Below, piece after piece: positions 8,894 through 17,923 of a DNA stretch of 64,000 bases. The stretch's first letter is position 1; each line of letters begins with the position of its first letter. Below the pieces are notes generated by a model, which was not told the DNA's origin, ran no database searches, and saw nothing but the letters and a program-made list of their open reading frames with translations. A program made the position numbers and the translations under genes. The stretch spans positions 744,001 to 808,000 of the forward strand of contig OZ245892.1 in the NCBI GenBank assembly GCA_965229605.1, given 5' to 3'. The stretch is from G965229605 sp965229605. Lineage in GTDB: Bacteria; Pseudomonadota; Alphaproteobacteria; CBDDJK01.

Positions 8894-10258
8894 ATGACCA
8901 CTCATCAATCAACACGCCTTTTAGACCAATGGCAGAGCAAACATCCCAAGCTGATTGATTTTGGCCTTGATCGGGTGCTGCATTTGCTGGAACGGCTGGG
9001 CAATCCGCACCACCGTCTGCCGCCAACCATTCATGTGGCCGGGACCAATGGCAAAGGTTCAACCATCGCTTTCTTGCGGGCGATTCTGGAAGCAGCCGGG
9101 CAGCGTGTGCATGTCTATACCTCCCCGCATCTGGTCAGTTTTCACGAACGGATTCGTCTGGCGGGTCGCCTGATTGATGAAACACGGCTCCATGATTTGC
9201 TGGTGGATTGTGACCGGGTCTATGGCGATTTTCAGGCCACCTATTTTGAACTGACAACCGCCGCCGCCTTCAAGATATTTTCAGACGTGCCTGCGGATTT
9301 TCTATTGCTTGAAACCGGGCTTGGCGGGCGGCTGGATGCCACAAATGTCATTGAAGACCCCGCCCTGTCACTGATAACACCGATTTCGATGGACCATATG
9401 GATTTTCTTGGCAACACGATAGAATCTATTGCACGCGAAAAGGCGGCGATTCAAAAGCCGGGCAGGCCCAGTCTTTCAGGCCCGCAACTGCCGTCTGTTT
9501 TGCAGGAACTTAAAGCCTATGCCAAACAGGTCGGGGCGGACCTTTCAACCCCGCCGGATGACTGGTCGTATGATCTGCTAGAAACTGGCGATTTTATCCT
9601 GAATGAGCGAGACAGGGCCTGGCAGCTTCCGGCCCCCGTGCTTGGCGGTCAGCATCAATATGGAAATGCGGCCCTGGCAGCCCTGGCGGCGTGTCGGCTA
9701 GGACGGATGGGGCTGGTCCCTATGACGGATCAGGCCCTTGTTGACGGGCTGCGCCATGCGGAATGGCCGGGCCGCTTGATGGATTTATTGCCGGATCTGC
9801 CGCTGGTTAAAAATCTGTCCGCCTCCCTGCAAACCTGTCAGGTGACAGTCGATGGCGGGCATAATCAGGCGGCAGGTGCGAATCTTGAGAAGGAATTGAG
9901 ACGTTGGCGTCAGCATCACCCGGCAGGCCCGATTTTTCTGGTTGTCGGGATGTTGACCAGCAAGGCAGCCGCTGATTTTTTGGCCTCTTTTACGGGCGTG
10001 GTGGACGGTATTCTGGTGCTTTCCATTCCTGATCAGCCCAATAGTTTTAAAGCAGAAGACCTGGCCGATCTGGCCCGCAAGGCGGGTCATGGCAATGTGA
10101 AAGCGATTGAAAATTTTGCTGATATTCCGGCTGGAATTGTTGCCTTGAATAAATCACTCAAGCCCTTGTCAAAGCCAGAAACCGGGCGGGTTCTGATTAC
10201 CGGATCGCTTTATCTTGTCGGCTCTATTCTGCGTGATCAGGGCATCCGGCTGACCTGA
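8894..10258 (+). CDS. folC: Bifunctional folylpolyglutamate / dihydrofolate synthase
   Basis: ATP-dependent ligase that adds glutamate to dihydropteroate and to folates. The 454-aa product has the Mur-ligase-type P-loop VAGTNGKGST at residues 48-57, the family segment YTSPHLVSFHERIR, LLETGLGGRLDATN (second nucleotide-site motif) and ITPISMDHMDFLG. The C-terminal half carries VDGGHNQAAG. It follows nadD at 19 bases and converges on the acyl-CoA synthetase gene with a 16-bp gap. In many relatives folC follows accD and trpA; that context is absent. Confidence 0.95.
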   Translation: MTTHQSTRLLDQWQSKHPKLIDFGLDRVLHLLERLGNPHHRLPPTIHVAGTNGKGSTIAFLRAILEAAGQRVHVYTSPHLVSFHERIRLAGRLIDETRLHDLLVDCDRVYGDFQATYFELTTAAAFKIFSDVPADFLLLETGLGGRLDATNVIEDPALSLITPISMDHMDFLGNTIESIAREKAAIQKPGRPSLSGPQLPSVLQELKAYAKQVGADLSTPPDDWSYDLLETGDFILNERDRAWQLPAPVLGGQHQYGNAALAALAACRLGRMGLVPMTDQALVDGLRHAEWPGRLMDLLPDLPLVKNLSASLQTCQVTVDGGHNQAAGANLEKELRRWRQHHPAGPIFLVVGMLTSKAAADFLASFTGVVDGILVLSIPDQPNSFKAEDLADLARKAGHGNVKAIENFADIPAGIVALNKSLKPLSKPETGRVLITGSLYLVGSILRDQGIRLT

Positions 10259-10274
10259 TTTTTGCGAAGAGCAA

Positions 10275-12179
10275 TCAGTTTACCGTATGAATTTTAACAT
10301 TGGCATTGAGCTGTCCGGTGCGACCATCTTCAAACGTCACCTGCAAATTCAGTTCGCATTCGCTTTCATCGGTGTAAAGGGCATTGATTAAATTCCCGTA
10401 GCGTTCTTCAATCGCATTACGCCGGACCTTGCGGGTTCTGGTGAGTTCCCCGTCATCTGCATCCAACTCTTTTGGCAGAACAAGAAAACGGCGAATCTTT
10501 GACGCGGCCATTTGCGGGTCAGCCGCCAGGTCGGCATTGACTTTGGCAACATGGGTTGCGATCTCGCCTGCAATTTCAGGCAGAGACGATAGCTCCTGAT
10601 AGGAGGCATAGGCAATGGTTCGCCGTTCAGCCCAATTCCCCATGGCATTGATATCAATATTGATAAAAGCCGTGACATTGTCCCGATTATCGCCAAAGAC
10701 AACGGCTTCCCGGATATTGGAGAAGAATTTTAGTTTATTTTCGATATATTTGGGGGCAAAGAGCGATCCGTCCTTGAGTTTGCCGACATCCTTGGCCCGG
10801 TCAATAATTTTCAAATGGCCATTTGGCAGGATATAGCCCGCATCGCCTGAACGGACCCAGCCATCTTTGCTGCGGGTTTCTTTGGTGGCATCAGGATTTT
10901 TAAGATATTCTTTGAAGACCCCGACTGAACGATAAAGCACTTCGCCATTATCATCGATTTTGATTTCAACCCACGGGGCAGGCGGGCCGACGGTATCGGC
11001 AAAAATTTCTCCATCGGGCTGCATGGCGATAAAGACGGCGGCTTCGGTCTGCCCATAAAGCTGTTTGAGGTTCACCCCGATTGAGCGGTAAAAGCGGAAA
11101 ATTTCCGGGCCAATGGCTTCCCCGGCGGTATAGGCCAGACGTGTCCGGCTTAATCCCAACGTGTCTTTGAGCGGGTTATAGACAAGATAGCGGCCAATTC
11201 CGTAATGTATGCGGTCGAGCAGGCTGACCGGTTCGTTATCCAGAATAGACACGCCGACTCGTTCGGCCAGATCCATGAAATGGCGATACAGGCATTTTTT
11301 GAGCGCGCTGGCATCTTCCATACGGATCGTGACATCGGTGATCAGATTTTCAAAAACCCGTGGCGGCGCAAAATAATAGGTCGGGCCGATATCGCGCAGG
11401 CAGACCATCACAGCGGCCTGGCTTTCCGGGCAATTCACCGTAAAACCTGCGGTCAGGGCCTGACAGTAAGAAAAGATATGATCGCCGATCCAGGCCATCG
11501 GCAAATAGGATAAAATATCTTCCGATGAGGTCAATCCATCAAATTCATTCGCCAGCCGGGCCGTTTCCAGCACATTTTTGAAGGTAAGCGCAACGCCTTT
11601 GGGCCGTCCTGTGGTCCCGGATGTATAGGGAATAACCGAAATGTCATCGCCACTGCCTTTGTCAATCGATTGATCAAGAAGATCCGGGTCTGCGGCTTCG
11701 GCACGGGCGCCACGCCCCATCATCTGTTCAAGAGAAATCAGGCTTTCTTCGTCATAGTCGCGCATTCCGCGCGAATCCTGATAGATGATAAAAGATAAAA
11801 CCGATTCGCCTTCACTGGCGCTCAGCAGCTTGTCAACATACTCCTGGTTCTCGGCCAGGGCAAAGCGGGCCTCCGCATGATCTATCAAATAAGCATAATC
11901 ATCCGGCAAACCATCCTGATAAGCCGGAACCGGCGTGCCACCAAGAGCCTGCGCCGCCGCCATCGCCCAATAAAAATAAGGCCTGTTCTCGCCAACCAAC
12001 AGCAGCCGGTCTCCGCGCTTGAAACCCATATCATAAAGACCATAGGCCAGCTTTCGTGTCTCCTCCCACGACTCCTGCCACGTGTAACTCTGCCAGATGC
12101 CAAGGTCCTTATTGCGAAAAGCAATGTCTTGCCCGCGTACTTCTGCATGATTGCGGAAAAGCTTTGGAAATGTATCCAG
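10275..12179 (-). CDS. Long-chain fatty-acyl-CoA synthetase (AMP-forming), apparent CTG start
   Basis: Activates fatty acids to acyl-CoA through an acyl-adenylate. The AMP-binding signature YTSGTTGRPKGVAL starts near residue 185 and there is a C-terminal RTRKVRRN segment as in the FadD15/long-chain subgroup. The first ATG is at 12029, but homologous coding clearly continues upstream for 50 codons (DTFPKLFRNHA, DLGIWQSYTW are typical N-terminal residues). Between the in-frame TGA further upstream and 12029 there is no ATG, GTG or TTG. CTG at 12177-12179 stands exactly where the family has its first Met and has GGGAGG 8 bases before it, so I take CTG as the start (634 aa). Starting at 12029 would lose conserved sequence. 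Confidence 0.88.
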   Translation of the reverse strand: MDTFPKLFRNHAEVRGQDIAFRNKDLGIWQSYTWQESWEETRKLAYGLYDMGFKRGDRLLLVGENRPYFYWAMAAAQALGGTPVPAYQDGLPDDYAYLIDHAEARFALAENQEYVDKLLSASEGESVLSFIIYQDSRGMRDYDEESLISLEQMMGRGARAEAADPDLLDQSIDKGSGDDISVIPYTSGTTGRPKGVALTFKNVLETARLANEFDGLTSSEDILSYLPMAWIGDHIFSYCQALTAGFTVNCPESQAAVMVCLRDIGPTYYFAPPRVFENLITDVTIRMEDASALKKCLYRHFMDLAERVGVSILDNEPVSLLDRIHYGIGRYLVYNPLKDTLGLSRTRLAYTAGEAIGPEIFRFYRSIGVNLKQLYGQTEAAVFIAMQPDGEIFADTVGPPAPWVEIKIDDNGEVLYRSVGVFKEYLKNPDATKETRSKDGWVRSGDAGYILPNGHLKIIDRAKDVGKLKDGSLFAPKYIENKLKFFSNIREAVVFGDNRDNVTAFINIDINAMGNWAERRTIAYASYQELSSLPEIAGEIATHVAKVNADLAADPQMAASKIRRFLVLPKELDADDGELTRTRKVRRNAIEERYGNLINALYTDESECELNLQVTFEDGRTGQLNANVKIHTVN

Positions 12180-12424
12180 TGTCCTATCCTCCCGTTTGTC
12201 AGGACGCCCCGTTCAGGCCTGAAACCCCTTATATAACCTTCCCCTATATATTAGCAAATATATCCGTCTATCGTAAAGCCAAGTCAATAAAATCAACTTA
12301 AACCCCCCGCAATCCTCTTGACGAACTTCATAAATACCGCTACCGAAATGATCGCGGTTGGCCCGGTGGGGGGTTGGCGCGTTAAATATAATACCAATTC
12401 AACCACTAGTAATAGGAGTGTGAA

Positions 12425-12700
12425 GTGAACAAACAAGACTTGATTTCAGAGGTCGCTGACTCAGCCAATTTGACTAAAGCGCAAGCGGGAGACGCCGTGA
12501 ATGCCGTATTTGATTCAATTACAAGTGCACTTGCTTCCAAAGATGATGTTCGCCTTGTAGGGTTCGGCACGTTCTCTGTGCGCCATCGTGAAGCAACAAG
12601 CGGTCATAACCCGCAAACTGGCGCACCCATGCAGATTCCGGCTTCCAATCAGCCGAAGTTCAAGCCTGGGAAGGCCTTGAAGGATTCTGTGAATAGCTAA
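12425..12700 (+). CDS. hupB: HU-family DNA-binding protein
   Basis: Small histone-like protein that bends and compacts DNA as a dimer. The 91-aa product has the full HU fold: N-terminal helices (NKQDLISEVA), LVGFGTFSVRHR at the start of the beta arm, GHNPQTGAPMQIPASN forming the arm tip, and FKPGKALKDSVN at the end. It stands alone, preceded by a 245-bp gap that holds AATAGGAG as Shine-Dalgarno and a TTGACG hexamer near 12318 that may be a -35 box. In many alphaproteobacteria hup follows lon; no lon gene is here. Confidence 0.95.
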   Translation: MNKQDLISEVADSANLTKAQAGDAVNAVFDSITSALASKDDVRLVGFGTFSVRHREATSGHNPQTGAPMQIPASNQPKFKPGKALKDSVNS

Positions 12701-12801
12701 ATATCTTTTAGACTGGTGTTCGGGAAAACTGGCGGAGAAACTGGCGCGCTGTTTGGTGCCTGCCAGGAGAGGAGCCGCCGTTTTTCCTGAACGCTTTATG
12801 T

Positions 12802-12855
12802 GCTTTCCAGCGGAAAGACGCGATTAAGAGCTTTCCAGCCGGAAAGCCCCGATTA
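12802..12855. repeat. Imperfect tandem duplication with hairpin arms at the pth 3' end
   Basis: Two adjacent copies of GCTTTCCAGC(C)GGAAAG followed by a variable dinucleotide-rich stretch ending in CGATTA (12802-12825 and 12830-12855). Each copy has CTTTCC and GGAAAG arms that can pair. The right copy encodes the last residues of pth, the left lies after its stop. The hairpins may end transcription between the convergent hupB and pth genes. Confidence 0.5.
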
Positions 12856-13417
12856 TATCCTGAAATCTCGCATATTCCTGCTCATCAAGAGCAGATAGGG
12901 TAAAAGCAGATATATGCTCAAGGATATAGTCTGTGATGCGTTCCACGCCGTCTGCTTCTTCTGGCGTAAAATTGCCAAGAACATGCGGATGCACCTGGGT
13001 CTTGGGGCCGGGGTGGTTAATACCAATCCGTAGCCGCCAATAATCAGGGCCAATGGCCTGATCAATGGAACGAATGCCGTTATGACCGGCTGATCCCCCC
13101 CCTTTTTTCAGACGCATCCTGCCAAAGGGCAGGGCCAGTTCGTCTTGAATGACCAGAAGCTGGTCAAGTTTCAGCCGATAATAGGACAAGGCAGGCTGGA
13201 TTGAGCGGCCAGAAAGATTCATATAGGTTTCGGGCACAAGCAGCATCACCGGGTGGCCAGCCAGAACCGCTTTTGAAAAACGTCCGTTAAATCCTTTTTT
13301 AAAGGCGGGGAACTGATTCTGCGCGGCCAGCTTTTCAACCACATATTGACCAATATTATGGCGCGTCCTGCGGTAGCTGTCCCCCGGATTCCCCAGCCCG
13401 GCAATCAAAACAGTCAA
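12824..13417 (-). CDS. pth: Peptidyl-tRNA hydrolase
   Basis: Frees tRNA from prematurely released peptidyl-tRNA. The 197-aa product has the family landmarks: GLGNPG with Asn10, TRHNIG with catalytic His20, YMNLSG, and GGSAGHNGIRSI. It lies 38 bases after rplY and is transcribed with it, the standard alphaproteobacterial prs-rplY-pth order, which is complete here. The last codons fall in a duplicated hairpin sequence, so the C-terminal tail may vary between strains. Confidence 0.96.
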   Translation of the reverse strand: MTVLIAGLGNPGDSYRRTRHNIGQYVVEKLAAQNQFPAFKKGFNGRFSKAVLAGHPVMLLVPETYMNLSGRSIQPALSYYRLKLDQLLVIQDELALPFGRMRLKKGGGSAGHNGIRSIDQAIGPDYWRLRIGINHPGPKTQVHPHVLGNFTPEEADGVERITDYILEHISAFTLSALDEQEYARFQDIIGAFRLESS

Positions 13418-13455
13418 GCGGGTGACCCTGTTTTGCGATTATCTCGCGCGTGCGC

Positions 13456-14094
13456 TTATTCTTCGCTTTCGTCTTCGCTTGCGCTTTCTTCATCAATCTG
13501 CTGCTCTTCTTCATCAGCCGCAGCAACTGCCCGCGGGGCCTGGATGGTGGCAAGCACAAAATCTCGATCACTGATCACCGGCTTGGCGTCGCCAGACACC
13601 TTGGCCGCAGAAAAGCGGATTGTCTCGCCAATTTCAATGCCGGAAAGATCAACCGTGATATTTTCCGGGATAGCATCCGCTGGCGCAATCATTTCAACCT
13701 CTTCACGCACCGTTTGCAAAATACCACCCGTCCGCAAACCTGGACATTCATCTTCGTTGATAAACACAACCGGGATCATCACATTGATCTTTGATCCGGC
13801 CGTTACCCGCATAAAGTCTACATGCAGCGGCTGGTCCGAGACCGGATGCATCTGCACGTCACGGGCCAGCGCCTTTTCCTTTTTGCCGCCATCAATCACA
13901 ATCTCATAGATCGTGTTGAAGAAATGACCCGAAGACAAGCCTTTGATAATCAATCGCGGATCAAGCGAAATCATCACATTGTCTTCTCCCCCGCCATAGA
14001 TAATGCCAGGGGTCAGACCAGCCCGGCGCACAGCGCGCGATGGGCCTTTTCCTTTTACGTCACGCGGGCTGGCCGCCAGTTGGGCTTGTGCCAT
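13456..14094 (-). CDS. rplY: 50S ribosomal protein L25/general stress protein Ctc
   Basis: 5S rRNA-binding ribosomal protein of the long Ctc type. The 212-aa product has the N-terminal L25 domain (AASPRDVKGKGPSRAVRRAG, then PGIIYGG) and the C-terminal TL5 domain, followed by a very acidic tail of about 25 residues rich in Glu, Asp and Ser. It lies between prs and pth, in the same direction, with a 93-bp gap after prs that contains a hairpin. Confidence 0.95.
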   Translation of the reverse strand: MAQAQLAASPRDVKGKGPSRAVRRAGLTPGIIYGGGEDNVMISLDPRLIIKGLSSGHFFNTIYEIVIDGGKKEKALARDVQMHPVSDQPLHVDFMRVTAGSKINVMIPVVFINEDECPGLRTGGILQTVREEVEMIAPADAIPENITVDLSGIEIGETIRFSAAKVSGDAKPVISDRDFVLATIQAPRAVAAADEEEQQIDEESASEDESEE

Positions 14095-14165
14095 CAGATA
14101 TCTCCTTAACAGCTATGATTTGCCTCCAGTTTAAAGAGGCAGATATTTCTCTATGCGGGCTTAAA

Positions 14166-14183
14166 GTTTGACCCCAGTCAAAC
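14166..14183 (-). terminator. Hairpin after prs, possible terminator
   Basis: Read leftward, GTTTGAC-TGGG-GTCAAAC forms a perfect 7-bp stem with a 4-base loop about 5 bases after the prs stop, followed by only three T residues. It lies in the 93-bp gap between prs and rplY and may weaken read-through or be an attenuator. Confidence 0.45.
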
Positions 14184-14187
14184 AGGC

Positions 14188-15192
14188 TTAGTCAAACAGG
14201 GCTGAAATTGATTTGTTGTAATACGTATTATGAATGGCAGTTGCAAGCAGTTCTGCAAGCGAAATGATTTCTATTTTCGGGCAGGTGCGCACAGCCTCGC
14301 GCGGCAGGATCGTGTCTGTGATATAAAGTTTCTTCAAGGCCGAGGTGCCAATCCGGCTCACCGCCCCCCCGGACAGAACCCCGTGCGTTGTAAAGGCACT
14401 GACTTCACTTGCGCCATAAGACAGTAAAGCCTCTGCCGCATTGCAAAGCGTGCCACCTGAATCAACCATATCGTCAATCAAAATGCAGGCACGCCCCGCG
14501 ACATCGCCAATCACATGCATGACCTCGCTATGGCCTGCGCGCTGACGACGTTTGTCAATAATCGCCAGATCGCAGCCAAGCCGTGTTGCAAAGCTACGCG
14601 CCCGGGCCACGCCGCCCACATCGGGGGAGACAATAATTGTCTTTTCTGCTTCATAGCCCTGGGCGCGCATAAAGCGGACAAACTCCCGCCGACCATAGAG
14701 ATTATCGACCGGAATATTGAAGAATCCCTGAATTTGGGCGGCATGCAGGTCAACGGTCAAAACCCGGTCAGCCCCGGCTGTTTCGATCAGATTTGCCATC
14801 AGCCGCGCACTGATCGGAGAGCGCGATCCGGTTTTTCGATCCTGCCGGGAATAGCCATAATAGGGAATCACGGCGGTAATGCGCTTGGCAGACCCGCGCC
14901 TGGCCGCATCAATGGTGATCAGAAGCTCCATGACATTATCATTGGCGGGATAGCTGGTCGGCTGCAGAATAAAGACTTCTCGCCCGCGGGCATTTTCACG
15001 AATTTCAACAAAGACTTCCATATCAGAAAAACGCCGGATACTGGTTTGTGTCGGCCTGATCCCGGCATAGCCGCAAATTGCATCCCCTAAAGGCAGGTTT
15101 GCATTGCCAACCAGCAAAAGAAAATTATCTGCCCCCGCCATTGTCGGTGCATCCTCTGCTGTGGGAAGCCGGGTGGGTCCGGATTGCGACAT
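14188..15192 (-). CDS. prs: Ribose-phosphate pyrophosphokinase
   Basis: Makes PRPP from ribose 5-phosphate and ATP for nucleotide, histidine and tryptophan synthesis. From ATG 15192 (GGGAGA upstream) the product is 334 aa, slightly longer than the typical 310-320 because of an N-terminal tail of about 18 residues. Seen: RRFSDMEVFVEI, the flexible catalytic loop YYGYSRQDRKTGSRSP, VDLHAAQIQGFF, and the PRPP-binding loop CILIDDMVDSGGTL. An in-frame ATG at 15270 would overlap the previous gene. The 17-bp gap after the NDUFA9-like gene suggests one transcript. Confidence 0.94.
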   Translation of the reverse strand: MSQSGPTRLPTAEDAPTMAGADNFLLLVGNANLPLGDAICGYAGIRPTQTSIRRFSDMEVFVEIRENARGREVFILQPTSYPANDNVMELLITIDAARRGSAKRITAVIPYYGYSRQDRKTGSRSPISARLMANLIETAGADRVLTVDLHAAQIQGFFNIPVDNLYGRREFVRFMRAQGYEAEKTIIVSPDVGGVARARSFATRLGCDLAIIDKRRQRAGHSEVMHVIGDVAGRACILIDDMVDSGGTLCNAAEALLSYGASEVSAFTTHGVLSGGAVSRIGTSALKKLYITDTILPREAVRTCPKIEIISLAELLATAIHNTYYNKSISALFD

Positions 15193-15208
15193 AGGGTTCT
15201 CCCTGACC

Positions 15209-16162
15209 CTAGCTTTTAATCTCGGCAAACCGCCCGCCGGGACGATAGGGGTCCAGATAGAACGGCACAATTTGCTTCATCGGCATGGCAGAAATGCCAA
15301 GCTCTGCAAGCCCCGGATAATTGCCCGAGACAACAGCATCTTTTTGTAGCAGGATAACCTGATCAGCTGTCAAAGGCGGGGTTGGAAGCCATTGCAGCAC
15401 GCGACCCAGCGCATAGGCCATTGGAAAGGGCACCGGGATAAAACCGGCAGATTGCCCGCTCCATGTGCGGATATTTTGAAGGATTTCATGAAATGTTAAT
15501 ATCTCTGGCCCGCCCAGCTCATAAATTGCCGGGCCTTTTTTCGGGGCCGTCGCATGGCCTTCCAGACAAGCGATAATTGCGCCTGCGACATCGCCACCAT
15601 AGACCGGTTGCATGAAGTTATGTCCGCCAATCAGCGGCACGGCTGGTGACAGGGACATCATTTTTGCAAAGCGGTTAACAAATTGATCTTCAGGCCCAAA
15701 GACCACCGATGGCCGCAAAATAGCGGCTTTGGGGAAATGCGATAAAAGAGCCTGCTCCCCCAGGGCTTTTGTGCGGGCATAAACAGAAGCGGATTGCGCA
15801 TCTGCCCCCAGTGCCGACACATGGACCAGCTGTTTGACCCCGGCGGCTTTGGCGGCTTTTGCAATGCGGCCCGGCCCTTCGGCATGGATAGAGTTAAACG
15901 ATTGCTGTTTGCCGCTCGGGAACAATATGCCGACAAGATTGATTGCCCAGTCTGCGCCTTCAAGCGCACGGGCGATATCGGACTCATCGGTGATGGTGCA
16001 GGATAGAGGGGTGACTTGCCCGATGGTCCCGGTGACTTTCAGGCTTTCGGCCCGTTGCGGGCGGCGCACGGCCAGACGAATGCGATGTCCTGCCTTGGCC
16101 AGCCTTGGGACAAGATGACTGGCAAGGAAGCCTGATCCCCCAAAAATTGTTACGACGACCAT
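15209..16162 (-). CDS. NAD(P)-dependent epimerase/dehydratase, complex I NDUFA9-like
   Basis: Atypical short-chain dehydrogenase of the NDUFA9/COG0702 group, which in alphaproteobacteria is related to the mitochondrial complex I accessory subunit. The 317-aa product starts with the nucleotide-binding loop IFGGSGFLASHLVPRLA and has INLVGIL, HVSALGAD, YARTKALGE (active-site Tyr/Lys) and ILRPSVVFGPEDQFVNRF, the last highly characteristic of NDUFA9 homologues. Whether it attaches to complex I or acts in quinone or lipid metabolism cannot be told. No complex I genes are in the window. Confidence 0.88.
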   Translation of the reverse strand: MVVVTIFGGSGFLASHLVPRLAKAGHRIRLAVRRPQRAESLKVTGTIGQVTPLSCTITDESDIARALEGADWAINLVGILFPSGKQQSFNSIHAEGPGRIAKAAKAAGVKQLVHVSALGADAQSASVYARTKALGEQALLSHFPKAAILRPSVVFGPEDQFVNRFAKMMSLSPAVPLIGGHNFMQPVYGGDVAGAIIACLEGHATAPKKGPAIYELGGPEILTFHEILQNIRTWSGQSAGFIPVPFPMAYALGRVLQWLPTPPLTADQVILLQKDAVVSGNYPGLAELGISAMPMKQIVPFYLDPYRPGGRFAEIKS

Positions 16163-16256
16163 GGTTCCCCTTTCGCGTCACCGATACGATTACCAAGCTG
16201 CTCACAGCCCATAATTTTCAAAATTCAAGTGACATACTGTCTGCGCCGGGTCAAGC

Positions 16257-16279
16257 TTTATGGGTCCTGATCCTGGGCT
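16257..16279 (+). repeat. Degenerate third copy of the element end
   Basis: TTTATGGGTCCTGATCCTG matches the outer 19 bases of the terminal inverted repeats at 17924-17956 and 18166-18198 at 16 positions. It lies in the gap between the NDUFA9-like gene and the 3' end of mttB, in inverted orientation to the repeat on the other side of mttB. It may be a relic of another insertion, or chance. Confidence 0.35.
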
Positions 16280-16324
16280 ATTTTAAAGCGTGGAAACTTG
16301 CTTTTGCCCTTTAATAGCTTTTAC

Positions 16325-17896
16325 TTAATAGCTCTTATCTGGCATCGAGGCTTTACGTTCTTTGATGAAATCGCATAAAGCAGCATCAATGCCGGGGTCG
16401 ATATCTGGCGCACGATAGGATTCCAGCATGGATTTCCATTGTTGGTGTGCGCGTTGATCGAGATCAAGGCTGCCTTCCTGCGCCCATTGTTCATAGCTAT
16501 TGCTGTCGGTAATCGGGGAGTTATAAAAGGCGTCCGAGAAGTTGCGCAGTGTATGGGCGCAACCGAGGAAATGCGATCCGGGTCCGACTTCTTTGATAGC
16601 ATCCATGGCCTGCGCATTTTCGCTGACATCGGGTCCGCGGGCCAGTCGGGTGAGGAAGACGGCCTGTTCTGCATCCATGATAAATTTTTCATAGCCCATG
16701 ACGAGTCCGCCTTCGAGCCATCCTGCGCAATGGAGCATAAAATTGACTCCGGCCATCAAGGCGGCATTCATGGTGACGGCTGATTCGTAGGCGGCTTGCG
16801 CATCGGCAATTTTGGAGGCGGTTAGTCCACCCCCGGAGCGGAAGGGAACGCCGAGTCTTCTGGCGAGTTGTGCGGCCCCGTAAATAACGGTTGAGGCTTC
16901 GGGTGTGCCAAAGGTTGGGGCGCCGGACTGCATGGAGATCGAGGCCGCAAAGGTTCCAAAAATAACGGGTGCGCCTTTTCGTATCAGCTGGGTGAGAGCC
17001 ATGCCGGACAAGGCTTCGGCATAAAGCTGGGCCAGTGTTCCGGCCGGGCTGACGGGGCTCATGGCCCCAGACAGGATAAAGGGGGAGACCACGGTGCCCT
17101 GGTTATTTCTTGCGTAGGTTTTCAAGGCACCGAGCATCATTGAATCCCAGACCATGGGGCTGTTGGCATTGATCAGGCTGACGGTAACGCAGTTTTGATC
17201 AACAAAGGAATCGCCAAAAAGGATTTTGCACAGATCAACTGTATCTTGTGCGCGTTCAGGGGCGGTGACCGAGCCCATAAACGGTTTGTCTGAATAGCGC
17301 ATATGCGCATAAACCATATCAAGGTGCCGTTTGTTGACCGGGATATCGACCGGCTCACATACCGTCCCGCCAGAATGTTGCAGCCCCGGCGACATATAGG
17401 CCAGTTTAACAAAATTCTGAAAGTCGCTCAGCGTCGCATAGCGTCGGCCTTCATCGCGATTGCGGATAAAAGGCGGGCCATAGGCTGGCACCAGCACAAC
17501 ATGATCCCCCCCCATAATGACCGAGCGTTCAGGATTCCGCGCATGTTGCATAAATTGCGAAGGCGCGCTTTCTTTAATCGTATGCTGGCAAAAACCTTCC
17601 GGGAAAAAGACGCGTTCTTTTTCAATCCGGCATCCGGCTGCATCCAAAATCTCCAGAACTTCAGCATCCTCGCGGAACTCAATGCCAATTTTCTCCAGAA
17701 TATGATTGGCATTGCTCTCCAGAATATCAAGCTGCTGCTCGCTAAACATATTATAAGGCGGGATCTGATATTTAAGAATAGGAGAAGTCAGTTTTGACTG
17801 ACTGGCTGATCGTTTGGCCTGCCGGGCCGCGCGGCCTCCTCGTTCCTTTGGGGCGCGTTCTTTTTTGGTATTCTCTGGCTGGCTTTGTTCAGACAT
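16325..17896 (-). CDS. MttB-family corrinoid methyltransferase (non-pyrrolysine)
   Basis: Member of the trimethylamine methyltransferase superfamily (COG5598), which moves a methyl group from a quaternary or tertiary amine to a corrinoid protein. From ATG 17896 the product is 523 aa and has no in-frame amber codon, so it is of the non-pyrrolysine kind whose characterised members act on glycine betaine, proline betaine or carnitine. Seen: a basic Arg/Ala N-terminal tail of about 45 residues, then a TIM-barrel-like core with ILEKIGIEF, PFMGSVTAPERAQD, SLINANSPMVWD, GAMSPVSPAGTLAQ and MLHCAGWLEGGL. The corrinoid protein gene lies 4 kb away on the other strand. Substrate is not determined. A GTG at 17905 is the alternative start. 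Confidence 0.9.
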   Translation of the reverse strand: MSEQSQPENTKKERAPKERGGRAARQAKRSASQSKLTSPILKYQIPPYNMFSEQQLDILESNANHILEKIGIEFREDAEVLEILDAAGCRIEKERVFFPEGFCQHTIKESAPSQFMQHARNPERSVIMGGDHVVLVPAYGPPFIRNRDEGRRYATLSDFQNFVKLAYMSPGLQHSGGTVCEPVDIPVNKRHLDMVYAHMRYSDKPFMGSVTAPERAQDTVDLCKILFGDSFVDQNCVTVSLINANSPMVWDSMMLGALKTYARNNQGTVVSPFILSGAMSPVSPAGTLAQLYAEALSGMALTQLIRKGAPVIFGTFAASISMQSGAPTFGTPEASTVIYGAAQLARRLGVPFRSGGGLTASKIADAQAAYESAVTMNAALMAGVNFMLHCAGWLEGGLVMGYEKFIMDAEQAVFLTRLARGPDVSENAQAMDAIKEVGPGSHFLGCAHTLRNFSDAFYNSPITDSNSYEQWAQEGSLDLDQRAHQQWKSMLESYRAPDIDPGIDAALCDFIKERKASMPDKSY

Positions 17897-17923
17897 CCTG
17901 TGCACTTTCTTTATAGCAATAAT

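Noticed and set aside
16325..17896. Pyrrolysine-containing trimethylamine methyltransferase
   Set aside because: No in-frame amber codon is present, so this is the non-pyrrolysine branch.
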